Source: Acidobacteriota bacterium
GTDB taxonomy: Bacteria > Acidobacteriota > Terriglobia > Acidiferrales > UBA7541
DNA: 51,348 nt
Assembly (NCBI GenBank): GCA_016201215.1
Contig: JACQDH010000157.1
Coordinates: 1-51,348 of the forward strand
Direction: 5' to 3'
A program made the position numbers and the translations under genes. Below, one piece after another: positions 1-8,153 of the stretch (position 1 is its first letter; the number at the start of each line of letters is the position of its first letter). The notes under the pieces were generated by a model. It ran no database searches. It saw only the letters and a program-made list of their open reading frames with translations, and was not told the origin of the DNA.

Positions 1-240
1 CATCCTACCCCGCAGCCCTGCGCGGGTCAATCGCATCACACCCAGGCACGGGGAAATGGAAGCGCGCGACACCAGTGATCCTTTCGGCACCACTCTTTGC
101 GATCCGCGGGACGCGGGCTACAATGGGGCGCGGACGGAAGGGGAAGCGCGCTCCCCGCGCTTGAAACACCCGGGGCACAGGCTCACAGGCTTTCTCATGG
201 GCAGAAGCGGACCCAACTCTTGCACGCTGGAGCGTGACAC
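1..240. other. Leader region upstream of the UDP-glucuronate decarboxylase gene
   Basis: No credible coding region begins here. It holds a candidate promoter (97-124) and the ribosome binding site GGAG at 229-232 for the gene that starts at 241. A frame antisense to 118-936 is open but is a high-GC shadow. Confidence 0.5.
97..124 (+). promoter_or_regulatory. Candidate sigma-70 promoter for the UDP-glucuronate decarboxylase gene
   Basis: A -35-like TTGCGA (97-102) is followed after 16 bases by a -10-like TACAAT (119-124). The first transcribed base would be near 131, leaving a leader of about 110 bases before the TTG start at 241. Seen by eye only; in GC-rich DNA an AT-rich hexamer of this quality is suggestive, not proof. 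Confidence 0.4.
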
Positions 241-1191
241 TTGCGTGCCGTGATCACCGGCGGCGCGGGTTTCCTCGGCTCGCACCTCTGCGATTATCTG
301 ATCGCGCGTGACTGGGAAGTGTTGTGCATAGACAATCTGGTCACCGGGGCGGAGTTGAATGTCAGCCGCCTGTTGGCGAATGCGAGGTTCCGTCTGGTGC
401 AACACGACGTCACGCGTTACATCGAGGTCTCCGGGCCTGTGGATTACGTGCTGCACTTCGCCTCGCCGGCCAGCCCGGTGGATTATCTGAAGCTTCCCAT
501 CCAGACACTTAAGGTCGGCGCGCTCGGCACGCACAACACCCTCGGGCTGGCCCTGGCCAAGAAGGCAAAGTACCTGCTGGCTTCGACCTCGGAGTGCTAC
601 GGGGATCCGGAGGTGAGCCCGCAACCGGAAACCTACTGGGGCCACGTCAACCCCATCGGCCCGCGGGGCGTCTACGATGAGGCGAAACGCTTCGCTGAGG
701 CCATGACCATGGCTTATCACCGCGCCCACGGCGTGGACACGCGCATCGTGCGCATCTTCAATACGTACGGTCCGCGCATGCGACTGAACGACGGTCGCGC
801 CTTGCCGAACTTCGTCCACCAGGCTCTCACCGGCCAGCCCATCACTGTGTACGGGGACGGTCGGCAGACGCGCAGCTTCTGCTACGTCTCCGACCTGATT
901 GAGGGTATCCATCGGCTGATGCAGTCCAATGAGCACGGGCCGACGAACATCGGCAACCCGCAGGAGATCACGATCCTCGAATTCGCTAAGCGCATCCGCA
1001 CGCTCACCGGTTCGACCGTGCCCATCGTCTTCAAACCCTTGCCGCAGGACGACCCGCGGCAGCGCTGTCCGGACATCAGTAAGGCCCGGCGTATCCTGAA
1101 CTGGGAGCCAAAGGTGAATCTGGAAGAAGGCCTGCAGCTCACCCTGGACTTTTTCCGCCAGCAGGTCGCCGCAGGCAATCGCGCAGGTTAA
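241..1191 (+). CDS. uxs: UDP-glucuronate decarboxylase (UDP-xylose synthase)
   Basis: Extended short-chain dehydrogenase of 316 residues, the normal length for the soluble enzyme. It oxidises and decarboxylates UDP-glucuronate to UDP-xylose in the cytoplasm with bound NAD. Visible: the Rossmann motif GGAGFLG (7-13), the catalytic STS (115-117) and Tyr145-x3-Lys149 in the family-specific context YDEAKR, preceded by a long loop with [10 protein letters not shown] that is typical of this decarboxylase rather than of GalE. Start taken as TTG at 241 because GGAG lies 8 bases upstream and the residues before GGAG are the minimum for the first beta strand; GTG at 250 is too late. It converges on the UDP-glucose dehydrogenase gene, which supplies its substrate. 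Confidence 0.9.
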   Translation: MRAVITGGAGFLGSHLCDYLIARDWEVLCIDNLVTGAELNVSRLLANARFRLVQHDVTRYIEVSGPVDYVLHFASPASPVDYLKLPIQTLKVGALGTHNTLGLALAKKAKYLLASTSECYGDPEVSPQPETYWGHVNPIGPRGVYDEAKRFAEAMTMAYHRAHGVDTRIVRIFNTYGPRMRLNDGRALPNFVHQALTGQPITVYGDGRQTRSFCYVSDLIEGIHRLMQSNEHGPTNIGNPQEITILEFAKRIRTLTGSTVPIVFKPLPQDDPRQRCPDISKARRILNWEPKVNLEEGLQLTLDFFRQQVAAGNRAG

Positions 1192-1210
1192 TCCTGAGAA
1201 TACTCAGGAT
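1191..1210. terminator. Hairpin at the end of the decarboxylase gene
   Basis: A perfect 8-bp inverted repeat, ATCCTGAG (1191-1198) and CTCAGGAT (1203-1210), with a four-base loop AATA begins at the last base of the stop codon. No T-tract follows on either strand, so it may be an RNA 3'-end stabiliser or a weak bidirectional terminator. Confidence 0.35.
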
Positions 1211-1261
1211 CGCAGGTGCGTCTCCAACCGGCCGGGATGCAAACCGACTTGTGTCTCGTCT

Positions 1262-1280
1262 CTGACCCGATCTCGGTCAG
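1262..1280. terminator. Small hairpin over the end of the UDP-glucose dehydrogenase gene
   Basis: CTGACC (1262-1267) pairs with GGTCAG (1275-1280) around a 7-base loop, and the right arm overlaps the minus-strand stop codon at 1277-1279. It mirrors the hairpin at 1191-1210 on the other side of this convergent junction. No T-run is present, so a terminator role is only a guess. Confidence 0.25.
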
Positions 1281-2650
1281 GGCGTGGCCGAGCCCGCGGC
1301 GACATCCTGCCGGCCGATGGAGTGGTACTCGAAGCCGAGCTTTTTCATTGCCTCAGGGTCGAGCAGATTGCGCGCGTCGAGCACCAACGGTCGCGCGAGC
1401 GTGTCGCGGATGCGCTGCCAATCGAGCTGCCGGAACTCCTCCCATTCGGTCAGAATCAGGAGCGCGTCGGCACCGGGAGCGACGGCGTAGGGGTCCCGGT
1501 CGTAACCAATCTGCGGAAACACCTTGCGGGTCTTTTCCATCGCCTCCGGATCGCACGCACGCACTTGCGCGCCCTCGGCGAGCAGCCGCCCGATCACTTC
1601 GATGGCCGGAGCATAGCGGATGTCGTCAGTATTGGGCTTAAACGCCAGCCCCAAGACGGCGATCTGCTTATCCTTCAGCACCCAGAGCGCCCGCCGGACC
1701 TTGTCGAGAAATTGATCGATGCGGCGCTTGTTGACCTTTTCGGCTTCCTTCAACAGCCCAAAGTCCACGCCAGCACGCTCGGCAAGGCGAATAAACGCCT
1801 GGACATCCTTCGGGAGACAGAAACCGCCGAAGCCCAGGCCCGCGCGCAGGAACTGCTGCCCGATCCGCGGATCCAGGCCCATAGCGCGAGTGACCTCTTC
1901 AACGTTGGCACCCAGCCGCTCGCACAGGTCGGCGACGGCATTGGCGTAAGAAATTTTCAGCGCAAGGAATGAATTCGAAGCGTGTTTGATCAACTCAGCG
2001 CTGTTGATCGTGGTCACCAGCAGTTGGGGCGCCGTCGGCGGGCAGATGGGCCTGTGCACCGGGCAGCGGAAGCGGCCCTCGAGGACGGGGCGGTAGATTT
2101 CGCGCAACTGGTGCTCAGTGGCCGAGTCTTCCACGCCGACGACGATGCGGTCCGGATTGAGGAAATCCTCGACGCCGGTGCCTTCGCGCAGAAATTCTGG
2201 ATTCGAGGCCACGCGAAACGTTACCCCGAGATTGCGGCGATACACCGCCAGCACGCGCTTCAGCTCCTGGCCCGTCTGCGCCGGCACGGTGCTCTTCTCA
2301 ATCACCAGCGTGGGGACACGCGCTTCGGTAGCGATCAGTCGGGCCACGTTGTCAATCGCCGAAAGGTCCGCTTCCCCGTTTTCGAGTGGCGGTGTGCCCA
2401 CGCAGATGAAGATGGCCTCGCCGGCGCGGACGGCCTCACCCACGTCGCCGGTGAAGCGGAGCCGGCCAGCGTTGCGGCTACCCGCCAGTATCATGTCCAG
2501 ATAGGGCTCGTAGATGGGCAACCGCCCGGCCTCGAGCATGGCGATGCGCGCGGCGTCGTTATCGGTGCACACGACGTGATGGCCGACCTCGGCCAGGCAT
2601 CCGCCGGTCACCAGACCGACATATCCGCACCCAATGACTGAGATTCGCAA
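1277..2650 (-). CDS. ugd: UDP-glucose 6-dehydrogenase
   Basis: Oxidises UDP-glucose to UDP-glucuronate in two NAD-dependent steps. With the start at 2650 it has 457 residues, usual for the family. Visible: N-terminal Rossmann GCGYVGL (7-13), CVGTPP with NGEADL (83-96), and the catalytic cysteine Cys278 in FGGFCLPKD, then FKPNTDD of the C-terminal NAD domain. The open frame runs on upstream to 2770, but TTG at 2650 is preceded by GGAGAG (2658-2663) and the protein starts there with the first beta strand, so I reject the 40-residue extension. A loop near residues 196-203 reads CPVHRPIC, a Cys-rich insertion absent from short family members. It feeds the convergent decarboxylase and possibly the AsnB-like uronate amidation step. 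Confidence 0.93.
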   Translation of the reverse strand: MRISVIGCGYVGLVTGGCLAEVGHHVVCTDNDAARIAMLEAGRLPIYEPYLDMILAGSRNAGRLRFTGDVGEAVRAGEAIFICVGTPPLENGEADLSAIDNVARLIATEARVPTLVIEKSTVPAQTGQELKRVLAVYRRNLGVTFRVASNPEFLREGTGVEDFLNPDRIVVGVEDSATEHQLREIYRPVLEGRFRCPVHRPICPPTAPQLLVTTINSAELIKHASNSFLALKISYANAVADLCERLGANVEEVTRAMGLDPRIGQQFLRAGLGFGGFCLPKDVQAFIRLAERAGVDFGLLKEAEKVNKRRIDQFLDKVRRALWVLKDKQIAVLGLAFKPNTDDIRYAPAIEVIGRLLAEGAQVRACDPEAMEKTRKVFPQIGYDRDPYAVAPGADALLILTEWEEFRQLDWQRIRDTLARPLVLDARNLLDPEAMKKLGFEYHSIGRQDVAAGSATP

Positions 2651-2780
2651 GCCGCATCTCTCCTTACGATTTCGATCGTTCAGTGTCCGGAAGCTAGAAG
2701 CGTCCCATTCTCGCCCATCCGGCGCGCGCGGAAAAGAGAAAACTCGCTCTTCCCCAGGCGGGTTTCTCAAACCGAAAGGC

Positions 2781-4511
2781 TTAGGATTTTGTCAGGGAAA
2801 AATTGCCGATGATCAAGGCATCAATCCCAGAACAAAAGTAGCTCCGCACGGCGTCCCGCGGCGTGATCACAAGGGGCTCACCAAAAAGGTTGAACGAAGT
2901 GTTGACCAGCAGCGGCGCGGGCGCATGCTCGCCGAAGCGCTTCAACAGTCGCCAGAGCAGAGGATTGGCCTCGCGCTCGACCACGTGCAGGCGCACGCGA
3001 TTCTCCGGCAGCAGAAAGTCCTTGACCAGGTCGAGCGCGTCCGGCCGCACCCAGCCCATTGTGGCCATGAACCGTGCCGATGGACGACACTCGAAGTAAC
3101 GGTTGCAATCCTCTGCGGCCACGGAGATCGCAAAGGGCCGAAACGTCTCGCGGTGTTTCACATACTCGTTCAAGTTCTCTTTGACGTAAAGCGCCCAGGG
3201 CGAAGCCAGCAGGCTGCGATTACCCAGGGCGCGCGGGCCGAATTCCGCGGCGCCCTGGAACCAGCCGATGATCTTGCCGGCTTCGAGCTGCCGCAGGGCC
3301 TCCTCGATCTTTTGCTCCTCGCCCTCGTGCCAGCGATAGCGGGCCTTGCAGTTCTCCACCACCTGCTTGATCTCCTGATTCGAGTAGCTCGGCCCCCAAG
3401 AGACGTGTGGGGGCGGGTCGAGCCGCGGCATGCCTAACTGTTCGTGCCACACCAGCCACGCAGCCCCCAGGGCGGTACCCTCATTGCCGGCGGCAGGCTG
3501 CACGAAGACCTGCTCGAAGCCGCTGCTCTTTTCCACGGCCGCGACCAACAGAGGGTTCAAGAAAAGCCCTCCCGCAAGGCAGAGCGCGCAGGCGCCCGTC
3601 TTCTGCCGATAGGCTTCAGCAAGTTCCGCGACGACGGTGGCGCAGGCCTGCTGCACGCTGGCCGCCAGTTGGCGCCGCAGCGTCTCGCTGAGTGCAGCGC
3701 CGCGCGACCCCTGGCGCTCACCAGAAGAAGCTGGCGGTTCGATGCCCAGCCGGCGGTAAAACTTCTTCGAGAAGGCGATGCGGCCCGCCAGGCCGCGATT
3801 GAAGTAGCTGGAATGCAGGCGCGGCAAGGCGCCGGGGGTCGGGCGCAGCATTTCCAGAAAAAGGTCTTTGAACATAGGCTCGCCTTCCAAGCTCAACCAC
3901 TGCGTTTTGTGCTCGCTCCGGTGCGGGGCGAAGCCGAGCAGGTCAGTCACCTGCGTGAACACCCAGCCGAGCGAGTGCGGGAACGGGATCGTGCGCAGCG
4001 TGCGGATGCGGTTTCCTTCGCCCAGCGCCACCATTCCCGAACGGCCGTCGCCCTGCTCATCGAGGGTAAGGATGATCGCGTTCTCGGCCGGAGAAGCGTA
4101 GTAGGCGCTGGCCGCATGGCAGAGGTGATGCTCAAGCCGCAGGACGCGGCTTCCGGGGACGTGCGCCATGAGTTTCAGGACGCGGAGATTGTTTAGCTCG
4201 CGGCCCAACTCACCCAGCGCCTTGGATTGATAGTAGCCGCTGGGAACCGGAGCGAAGGGAGTCAATCGCGCGCGGAGCCAGGCCTGTCGCGCCCAGGCAC
4301 GCACGGGACGGCTGGCCACGGCGACATAGGGAACGTCGTGCCAGCCGATGCCCACTTTTTCCAAGCAGAACTGGATGGCCTTGCGGGGGATGCCGCCCAG
4401 TCTGCGCGAGCGCCCCAGCTTGCTTTCCTCCATCGCCGCAAGGATGCCCGTGTTGCCGAGCAGCGCCGCCGCCGAGTCATGTGCGAGGCCTGAGAGTCCA
4501 AGAATGTACAT
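2781..4511 (-). CDS. Carbamoyltransferase, NodU/CmcH family (copy 1)
   Basis: Protein of 576 residues that by family transfers a carbamoyl group from carbamoyl phosphate, via carbamoyl-adenylate, to a hydroxyl of a sugar or sugar-like acceptor. The N-terminal Kae1-like half shows the metal-binding His128-His129-x2-His132 and the nucleotide motif DEQGDG (151-156); the middle has LAGGLFLNP; the C-terminal half has GWFQGAAEFGPRALGNR and NTSFN. The LAGG segment departs from the LAGGVALN form of the other two copies, so the three are old paralogues, not recent duplicates. It lies 67 bases after the flavoprotein gene and 130 bases before ugd, in the same direction. The acceptor cannot be read from sequence; position in a glycan locus points to a sugar hydroxyl. 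Confidence 0.88.
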   Translation of the reverse strand: MYILGLSGLAHDSAAALLGNTGILAAMEESKLGRSRRLGGIPRKAIQFCLEKVGIGWHDVPYVAVASRPVRAWARQAWLRARLTPFAPVPSGYYQSKALGELGRELNNLRVLKLMAHVPGSRVLRLEHHLCHAASAYYASPAENAIILTLDEQGDGRSGMVALGEGNRIRTLRTIPFPHSLGWVFTQVTDLLGFAPHRSEHKTQWLSLEGEPMFKDLFLEMLRPTPGALPRLHSSYFNRGLAGRIAFSKKFYRRLGIEPPASSGERQGSRGAALSETLRRQLAASVQQACATVVAELAEAYRQKTGACALCLAGGLFLNPLLVAAVEKSSGFEQVFVQPAAGNEGTALGAAWLVWHEQLGMPRLDPPPHVSWGPSYSNQEIKQVVENCKARYRWHEGEEQKIEEALRQLEAGKIIGWFQGAAEFGPRALGNRSLLASPWALYVKENLNEYVKHRETFRPFAISVAAEDCNRYFECRPSARFMATMGWVRPDALDLVKDFLLPENRVRLHVVEREANPLLWRLLKRFGEHAPAPLLVNTSFNLFGEPLVITPRDAVRSYFCSGIDALIIGNFSLTKS

Positions 4512-4578
4512 CTAGCCGACCATCGGAAAGAACCGGCGAATGCCCGCTGCAGAATAAAACATCCTGGGGGAAACTGCG

Positions 4579-5742
4579 CTAGTCACGACCGCGGCGGGAA
4601 AAGGAGCCTCTGGCGAGCAGGCCGCGAAGCCCGAGCAGCAGCAGCCGGGGTTGATTAACGCAGAGATGCCAGAGGACGCGAGCCGCGTCGTCGCGCGAAT
4701 AGACGCTGAGCGAGCGTCGGGCCGAAGCGTTCAGCAGATCCACCAACCGGCTGTACTCGGCCTGCTGGAAGTGGTGCAGCGTCTTGCGGATGAGCAGGTG
4801 CAAATCGAGTTCGCGGCGCAGCGCGCGCAACTCGCGGCTGCGCCCGCCGTTCAGGATCGCTTCGGCTACTCCCAGCGCGCCGCGAAAGCCGGTGACAATC
4901 CCGCCGACGGTGGTCACTTTCACCTGCGCGGCGGCATCGCCGACCAGGTAAACGCGCCCCGCGCCCACGCTGCGCCCCACCGGCACCCCCCACTTGTACA
5001 CTGGAATCTTCGCGCCCTGGAAGGAGAGTGGCTCGAAGCGGCGCTTTTCGAGGAATGTTTCGAGGCAACGGCGGGTTTCCTGGCCGTCTTCGCCGATCAG
5101 GCCGAGCGCGCCCTGCGTCGGCGACTCGGGGATCAGCCAGTAAAAATAGGGTGTGTCTTCCGGCACGAACCATACCCGCACCGTGCCTGGCGGATACCCC
5201 GCAGGCAGCGGCACAATCGCCTGAATCAACGGCACGGTTTCCTGCCGCGGCCAGCCGGCGGCCTGCGCCACCTTGCTCAGGGCGCCGTCGGCCCCGACCA
5301 CAGTTTCGGCAGGGATCTGCTCCTGCCTGCCGTCCCGGGCGCGCTCCACGGTCAAGCTGAGACCCTTGCCGTCCCCTTCGAGGCCCACGAAGCGCCGCCC
5401 GAATTCCAACTGCGCTCCGGCGCGCTGTGCCTGCTCGGCGAGCCCGCGAATGAGGTTGGCGCGCTCGATGATCAGGTCGGGCCGCTCGAGTTGAACAGCC
5501 GCCGCCCGGCCGTCAGTGAAGAGTTCAAACTGCCAGATCTCATTGACGATGGAACTCTCACTCACCGGACCGAGCAGGTCGCGCATTCGGCTGGTCACAA
5601 TGAGCGTGCGCGGGGTCGGGTCCAACTGTTCAGCCCACTCCAGCACCCGAACCGGACGGCCCGCGCGCGCCAGAAGACCGGCGGTGAAGAATCCGGCAGC
5701 CGATCCACCCACCACGGCAACCGGCCGGTGGCCTTCCTTCAT
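4579..5742 (-). CDS. FAD-dependent oxidoreductase, geranylgeranyl-reductase-like
   Basis: Flavoprotein of 387 residues. It has the FAD motif VVGGSAAG (10-17), VGADGALSKVAQ in the middle, and VYLVGDAAAQVKVTTVGGI near residue 270, the GD motif that binds the FAD ribityl chain. The FYWLIP segment, the GVPVG before the GD motif and the helical tail match the geranylgeranyl reductase family better than the flavin halogenases. Known members saturate isoprenoid double bonds of chlorophyll, archaeal lipid or quinone side chains. Here it sits between a carbamoyltransferase and a polyprenyl-phosphate sugar-phosphate transferase, so reduction of the lipid carrier is possible, but that is inference; an unrelated quinone or lipid role is equally open. 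Start ATG at 5742 has no strong ribosome binding site. Confidence 0.75.
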   Translation of the reverse strand: MKEGHRPVAVVGGSAAGFFTAGLLARAGRPVRVLEWAEQLDPTPRTLIVTSRMRDLLGPVSESSIVNEIWQFELFTDGRAAAVQLERPDLIIERANLIRGLAEQAQRAGAQLEFGRRFVGLEGDGKGLSLTVERARDGRQEQIPAETVVGADGALSKVAQAAGWPRQETVPLIQAIVPLPAGYPPGTVRVWFVPEDTPYFYWLIPESPTQGALGLIGEDGQETRRCLETFLEKRRFEPLSFQGAKIPVYKWGVPVGRSVGAGRVYLVGDAAAQVKVTTVGGIVTGFRGALGVAEAILNGGRSRELRALRRELDLHLLIRKTLHHFQQAEYSRLVDLLNASARRSLSVYSRDDAARVLWHLCVNQPRLLLLGLRGLLARGSFSRRGRD

Positions 5743-6047
5743 CGCGCGGTAATCCGAATCAGGTTGCAGCGTAACCTTCCCGTTTCGCGGTTTGTCTTCT
5801 CAGGTGCAACGCCCTTGGCCGGCGCAAACAATGAGGGCCAGCAAGCGGAAAACTCTCTACACCCTGCGAACGGGCGGCGCGCCGCGCAGTCTGACCCGAA
5901 CGTGAGCCCACTCGTCATCCTTACTACCCATTTCGTCAGGATGGAGAGGGCGCGCGAGCAGTATATCCAATCGCCTTAAATGCGCAAGCAGGACAAGTGG
6001 GCGTGATGGAAGCCCATCCACCGGACGGCCGAGCGCAGCCTGGGGGC
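5743..6047. other. Intergenic region between the flavoprotein and WecA-like genes
   Basis: About 305 bases without a gene. It contains the candidate minus-strand promoter at 5960-5987 and an imperfect palindrome CATCCT...AGGATG near 5917-5943. A long plus-strand frame crossing it is a shadow of the flavoprotein gene. Confidence 0.5.
5960..5987 (-). promoter_or_regulatory. Candidate promoter for the flavoprotein gene
   Basis: Read on the minus strand: -35-like TTGCGC (5987-5982), a 16-base spacer, and -10-like TATACT (5965-5960). Transcription would start near 5953 and give a leader of about 210 bases before the ATG at 5742. It lies in the only gap above 300 bases in this part of the minus-strand run. 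Confidence 0.4.
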
Positions 6048-7097
6048 CTAAGCAGGCTTCTGACGCGGCTGCTGGCGTTCGTAGGGAGCGCGCTCAAGAA
6101 GTGCCACCACGACCAGCACAGCCACAACCGTGAGCGCCCCCAACACATACCCCTGGCGCGCGGACAGGCGGCTGAGGACGAGCGCAAGGATGCCAAACAC
6201 CGCGCCCAGGCCGTAAAGCGCCAGCACGGCCCGGCGCTGGCCCAGACCCAGGTTGGCCAGCCGGTGCGCGGTGTGGTCTTTGCCAGGCGTGGTAAAGGGC
6301 AGAAACCCGCGGCGGGAACGCGAGATGGAGACCAGCGTGGTATCGAAGATGGGGACGCCCAGGATCATGACCGGGATCATCCAACTGGTCTCGTGCGGCA
6401 AACTGGTCAGGCGCAACTTCAGCCCGAGCGTGGCCATCAGGAAGCCGAGCAACATTGCGCCGCCATCGCCCATGAAAATCTTGGCGGGCTTGAAGTTCCA
6501 CCGCAGGAAGCCCACCGCGGCGCCGAGGACCGCCGCGGCGAGTGTGCTGACCAGGACCTGGCCGCTCCAGGTCGCGAAGACAGTAAAAAACACCGAGGCC
6601 ATGGCCGCTACACCCGCGCACAGGCCGTCCATGTGATCGAAGATGCTGAAGGCGGCGGTGATGCCCACGACCCAGAGGAGTGTCAGACCAGCGTCAGCGA
6701 CCTGAGCCGCGAGCCCTGGCCGGATGGCCTCAAATAGTTGGACGCGAATGCCCGCGGCTATCAGGATCACGGCAGCCAGTGGCATGCCGACAAACAATTT
6801 GATCTGATGATGTAGCAGGCCGCGGTCGTCGAGAATCCCCACCAGCGCCACCAGGGTCGCTCCCGCAAAAATGCCGACCATCTGCGCGCGGGCTTGGCCG
6901 CCCATCGACACAACAATGGCCAGCACCACACCGAGATAGATGGCCAGGCCGCCGAGCAGCGGGATGGGCGTCAGATGCACCTTGCGCGGGCCGGGATGAT
7001 CCACCATACCCATGCGCAGCGCCAGCGCGCGGACCGGCACAGTGAGGCTGAGGGAAGCAAGCAGGGCGACGGTGAAAGCGATCAGAACCGGCGGCAC
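6048..7097 (-). CDS. Polyprenyl-phosphate sugar-1-phosphate transferase (WecA/TagO/MraY superfamily)
   Basis: Polytopic membrane protein of 349 residues that by family starts lipid-linked glycan synthesis, moving a HexNAc-1-phosphate from its UDP form to undecaprenyl phosphate at the inner face of the membrane. Visible: PRKVHLTPIPLLGG (38-50), the Asp pair Asp90-Asp91 in GILDD, the Mg-binding MDGL (156-159), FMGDGG with Asp211, and the substrate loop HTAHRL near residue 277. The usual NxxNxxDN before DGL is changed: the Asn positions are Ala, Ser and His (AAFSIFDHMDGL), which may affect substrate choice. Start is GTG at 7097, with GGAGAGC just upstream; 24 bases after the epimerase gene. This is the only initiating transferase recognised in the window. 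Confidence 0.85.
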   Translation of the reverse strand: MPPVLIAFTVALLASLSLTVPVRALALRMGMVDHPGPRKVHLTPIPLLGGLAIYLGVVLAIVVSMGGQARAQMVGIFAGATLVALVGILDDRGLLHHQIKLFVGMPLAAVILIAAGIRVQLFEAIRPGLAAQVADAGLTLLWVVGITAAFSIFDHMDGLCAGVAAMASVFFTVFATWSGQVLVSTLAAAVLGAAVGFLRWNFKPAKIFMGDGGAMLLGFLMATLGLKLRLTSLPHETSWMIPVMILGVPIFDTTLVSISRSRRGFLPFTTPGKDHTAHRLANLGLGQRRAVLALYGLGAVFGILALVLSRLSARQGYVLGALTVVAVLVVVALLERAPYERQQPRQKPA

Positions 7098-7121
7098 GGG
7101 GGCTCTCCGCGAATGCTCAGT

Positions 7122-8153
7122 TCAACGTTCGGTCAACATCTTGTCCAGGATCCGTTTGACTTGCTCGCGGTCCTTGGTCTTGTAATACCAGTCGATGGTG
7201 TGGCGCAAGCCTTCCTTGAACATCACCTGCGGCTCCCAACCCAGCAACCGCTTGGCCAGGGAATTGTCCGCCACGCGGTTGAGCGGCCCAGTGGGCATAT
7301 CCGGGCGCAGCTTGATCTCAGCCCTGTGGCCGGTGCATTCGAGCACCATCTTCACCGCGTCAATGACGCGCACACGCTCCATCGTGCCCAGGTTGACGGC
7401 CGTGCCGTCGTCGATTTTCTCCGCGCTCAGGATGGTCCCTGAAACGATGTCGTCGATGTAGGTCCAGTTGCGGATCTGCGTGCCGTCGCCCCAGACTTCA
7501 AACGGGTTTTGTCCCACAAACGCCCGCGCGATCATGGCGATGACCGCGTGGTTTTCGACGCCTCGCGGGCCGTACACGGTGAAGTAGCGGCACGACGCCG
7601 CCCGGAGCCCGTGTTCCCGAGCATAGGCCTGCAGGGTGAACTCAGCCATCAGCTTGGCCCAGCCGTACATGTTGTCAGCGTCGTTGGGACCTTTGGTCAG
7701 GTCCTCAGTCAGGTAGATCTCTTTGTTTACATCGGACTGCAAGAAGTTCGGATAGACGCAGCCAGACGACGCGAAAACGACTTTCTTGACCTTGGCCTTC
7801 AGCGCCTCGGCAAACACCAAGCCGTCGAGAAAAAAGTTGGAGGCCGGGCCGGCCTGGTGGAGGTCCACGTAGCCGCGCCCGCCGTGGTCGGCTGCCAGGT
7901 GGAATACCGTGTCGATGCCCTCCATGGCCGCGCGCGTGATGCCCGGCTCGCGCAGATCGGCCTGCAGAAAATCCAGATGTTCGTTGGCCAGATGAGTGCG
8001 AATGTTCTCCAGTCGCCCGCTGGTCAGATCGTCCACGACGCGCACCGTGGCGCCGCGCTCGACCAGCCGGTCCACCAGAGTGGAGCCGATAAACGAAGCC
8101 CCACCGGTGACCAGCACTTTCCGATTAGTCCACATCGTTGCCCCGGGGTTCAC
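7122..8153 (-). CDS. NAD-dependent nucleotide-sugar epimerase/dehydratase
   Basis: Extended SDR enzyme of 343 residues with GGASFIG (17-23), SSGCVYP (129-135) and catalytic Tyr163-x3-Lys167 (MYGWAK). The AADHGGRGYV segment after strand 4 resembles GDP-mannose 3,5-epimerase and GDP-fucose synthase relatives, and the C-terminal half (WGDGTQIRNWTYIDD) is the standard substrate loop. The exact sugar is not predictable. GTG at 8153 overlaps the stop of the upstream glycosyltransferase gene by four bases (GTGA) and has GGAGGT about 9 bases upstream; an ATG at 8135 is an alternative that removes six residues. Translation is probably coupled to the preceding gene. Confidence 0.85.
   Translation of the reverse strand: MNPGATMWTNRKVLVTGGASFIGSTLVDRLVERGATVRVVDDLTSGRLENIRTHLANEHLDFLQADLREPGITRAAMEGIDTVFHLAADHGGRGYVDLHQAGPASNFFLDGLVFAEALKAKVKKVVFASSGCVYPNFLQSDVNKEIYLTEDLTKGPNDADNMYGWAKLMAEFTLQAYAREHGLRAASCRYFTVYGPRGVENHAVIAMIARAFVGQNPFEVWGDGTQIRNWTYIDDIVSGTILSAEKIDDGTAVNLGTMERVRVIDAVKMVLECTGHRAEIKLRPDMPTGPLNRVADNSLAKRLLGWEPQVMFKEGLRHTIDWYYKTKDREQVKRILDKMLTER

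Noticed and set aside
118-936. 272-codon minus-strand open frame
   Set aside because: Antisense to the UDP-glucuronate decarboxylase gene and not recognisable.
4579-5742. Flavin-dependent halogenase
   Set aside because: The FYWLIP segment partly recalls the halogenase WxWxIP motif, but the GD region and C-terminal helices fit geranylgeranyl reductases better and the Trp pair is absent.
4651-5979. 442-codon plus-strand open frame
   Set aside because: Antisense to the flavoprotein gene with clear FAD motifs; no domain or ribosome binding site supports it.
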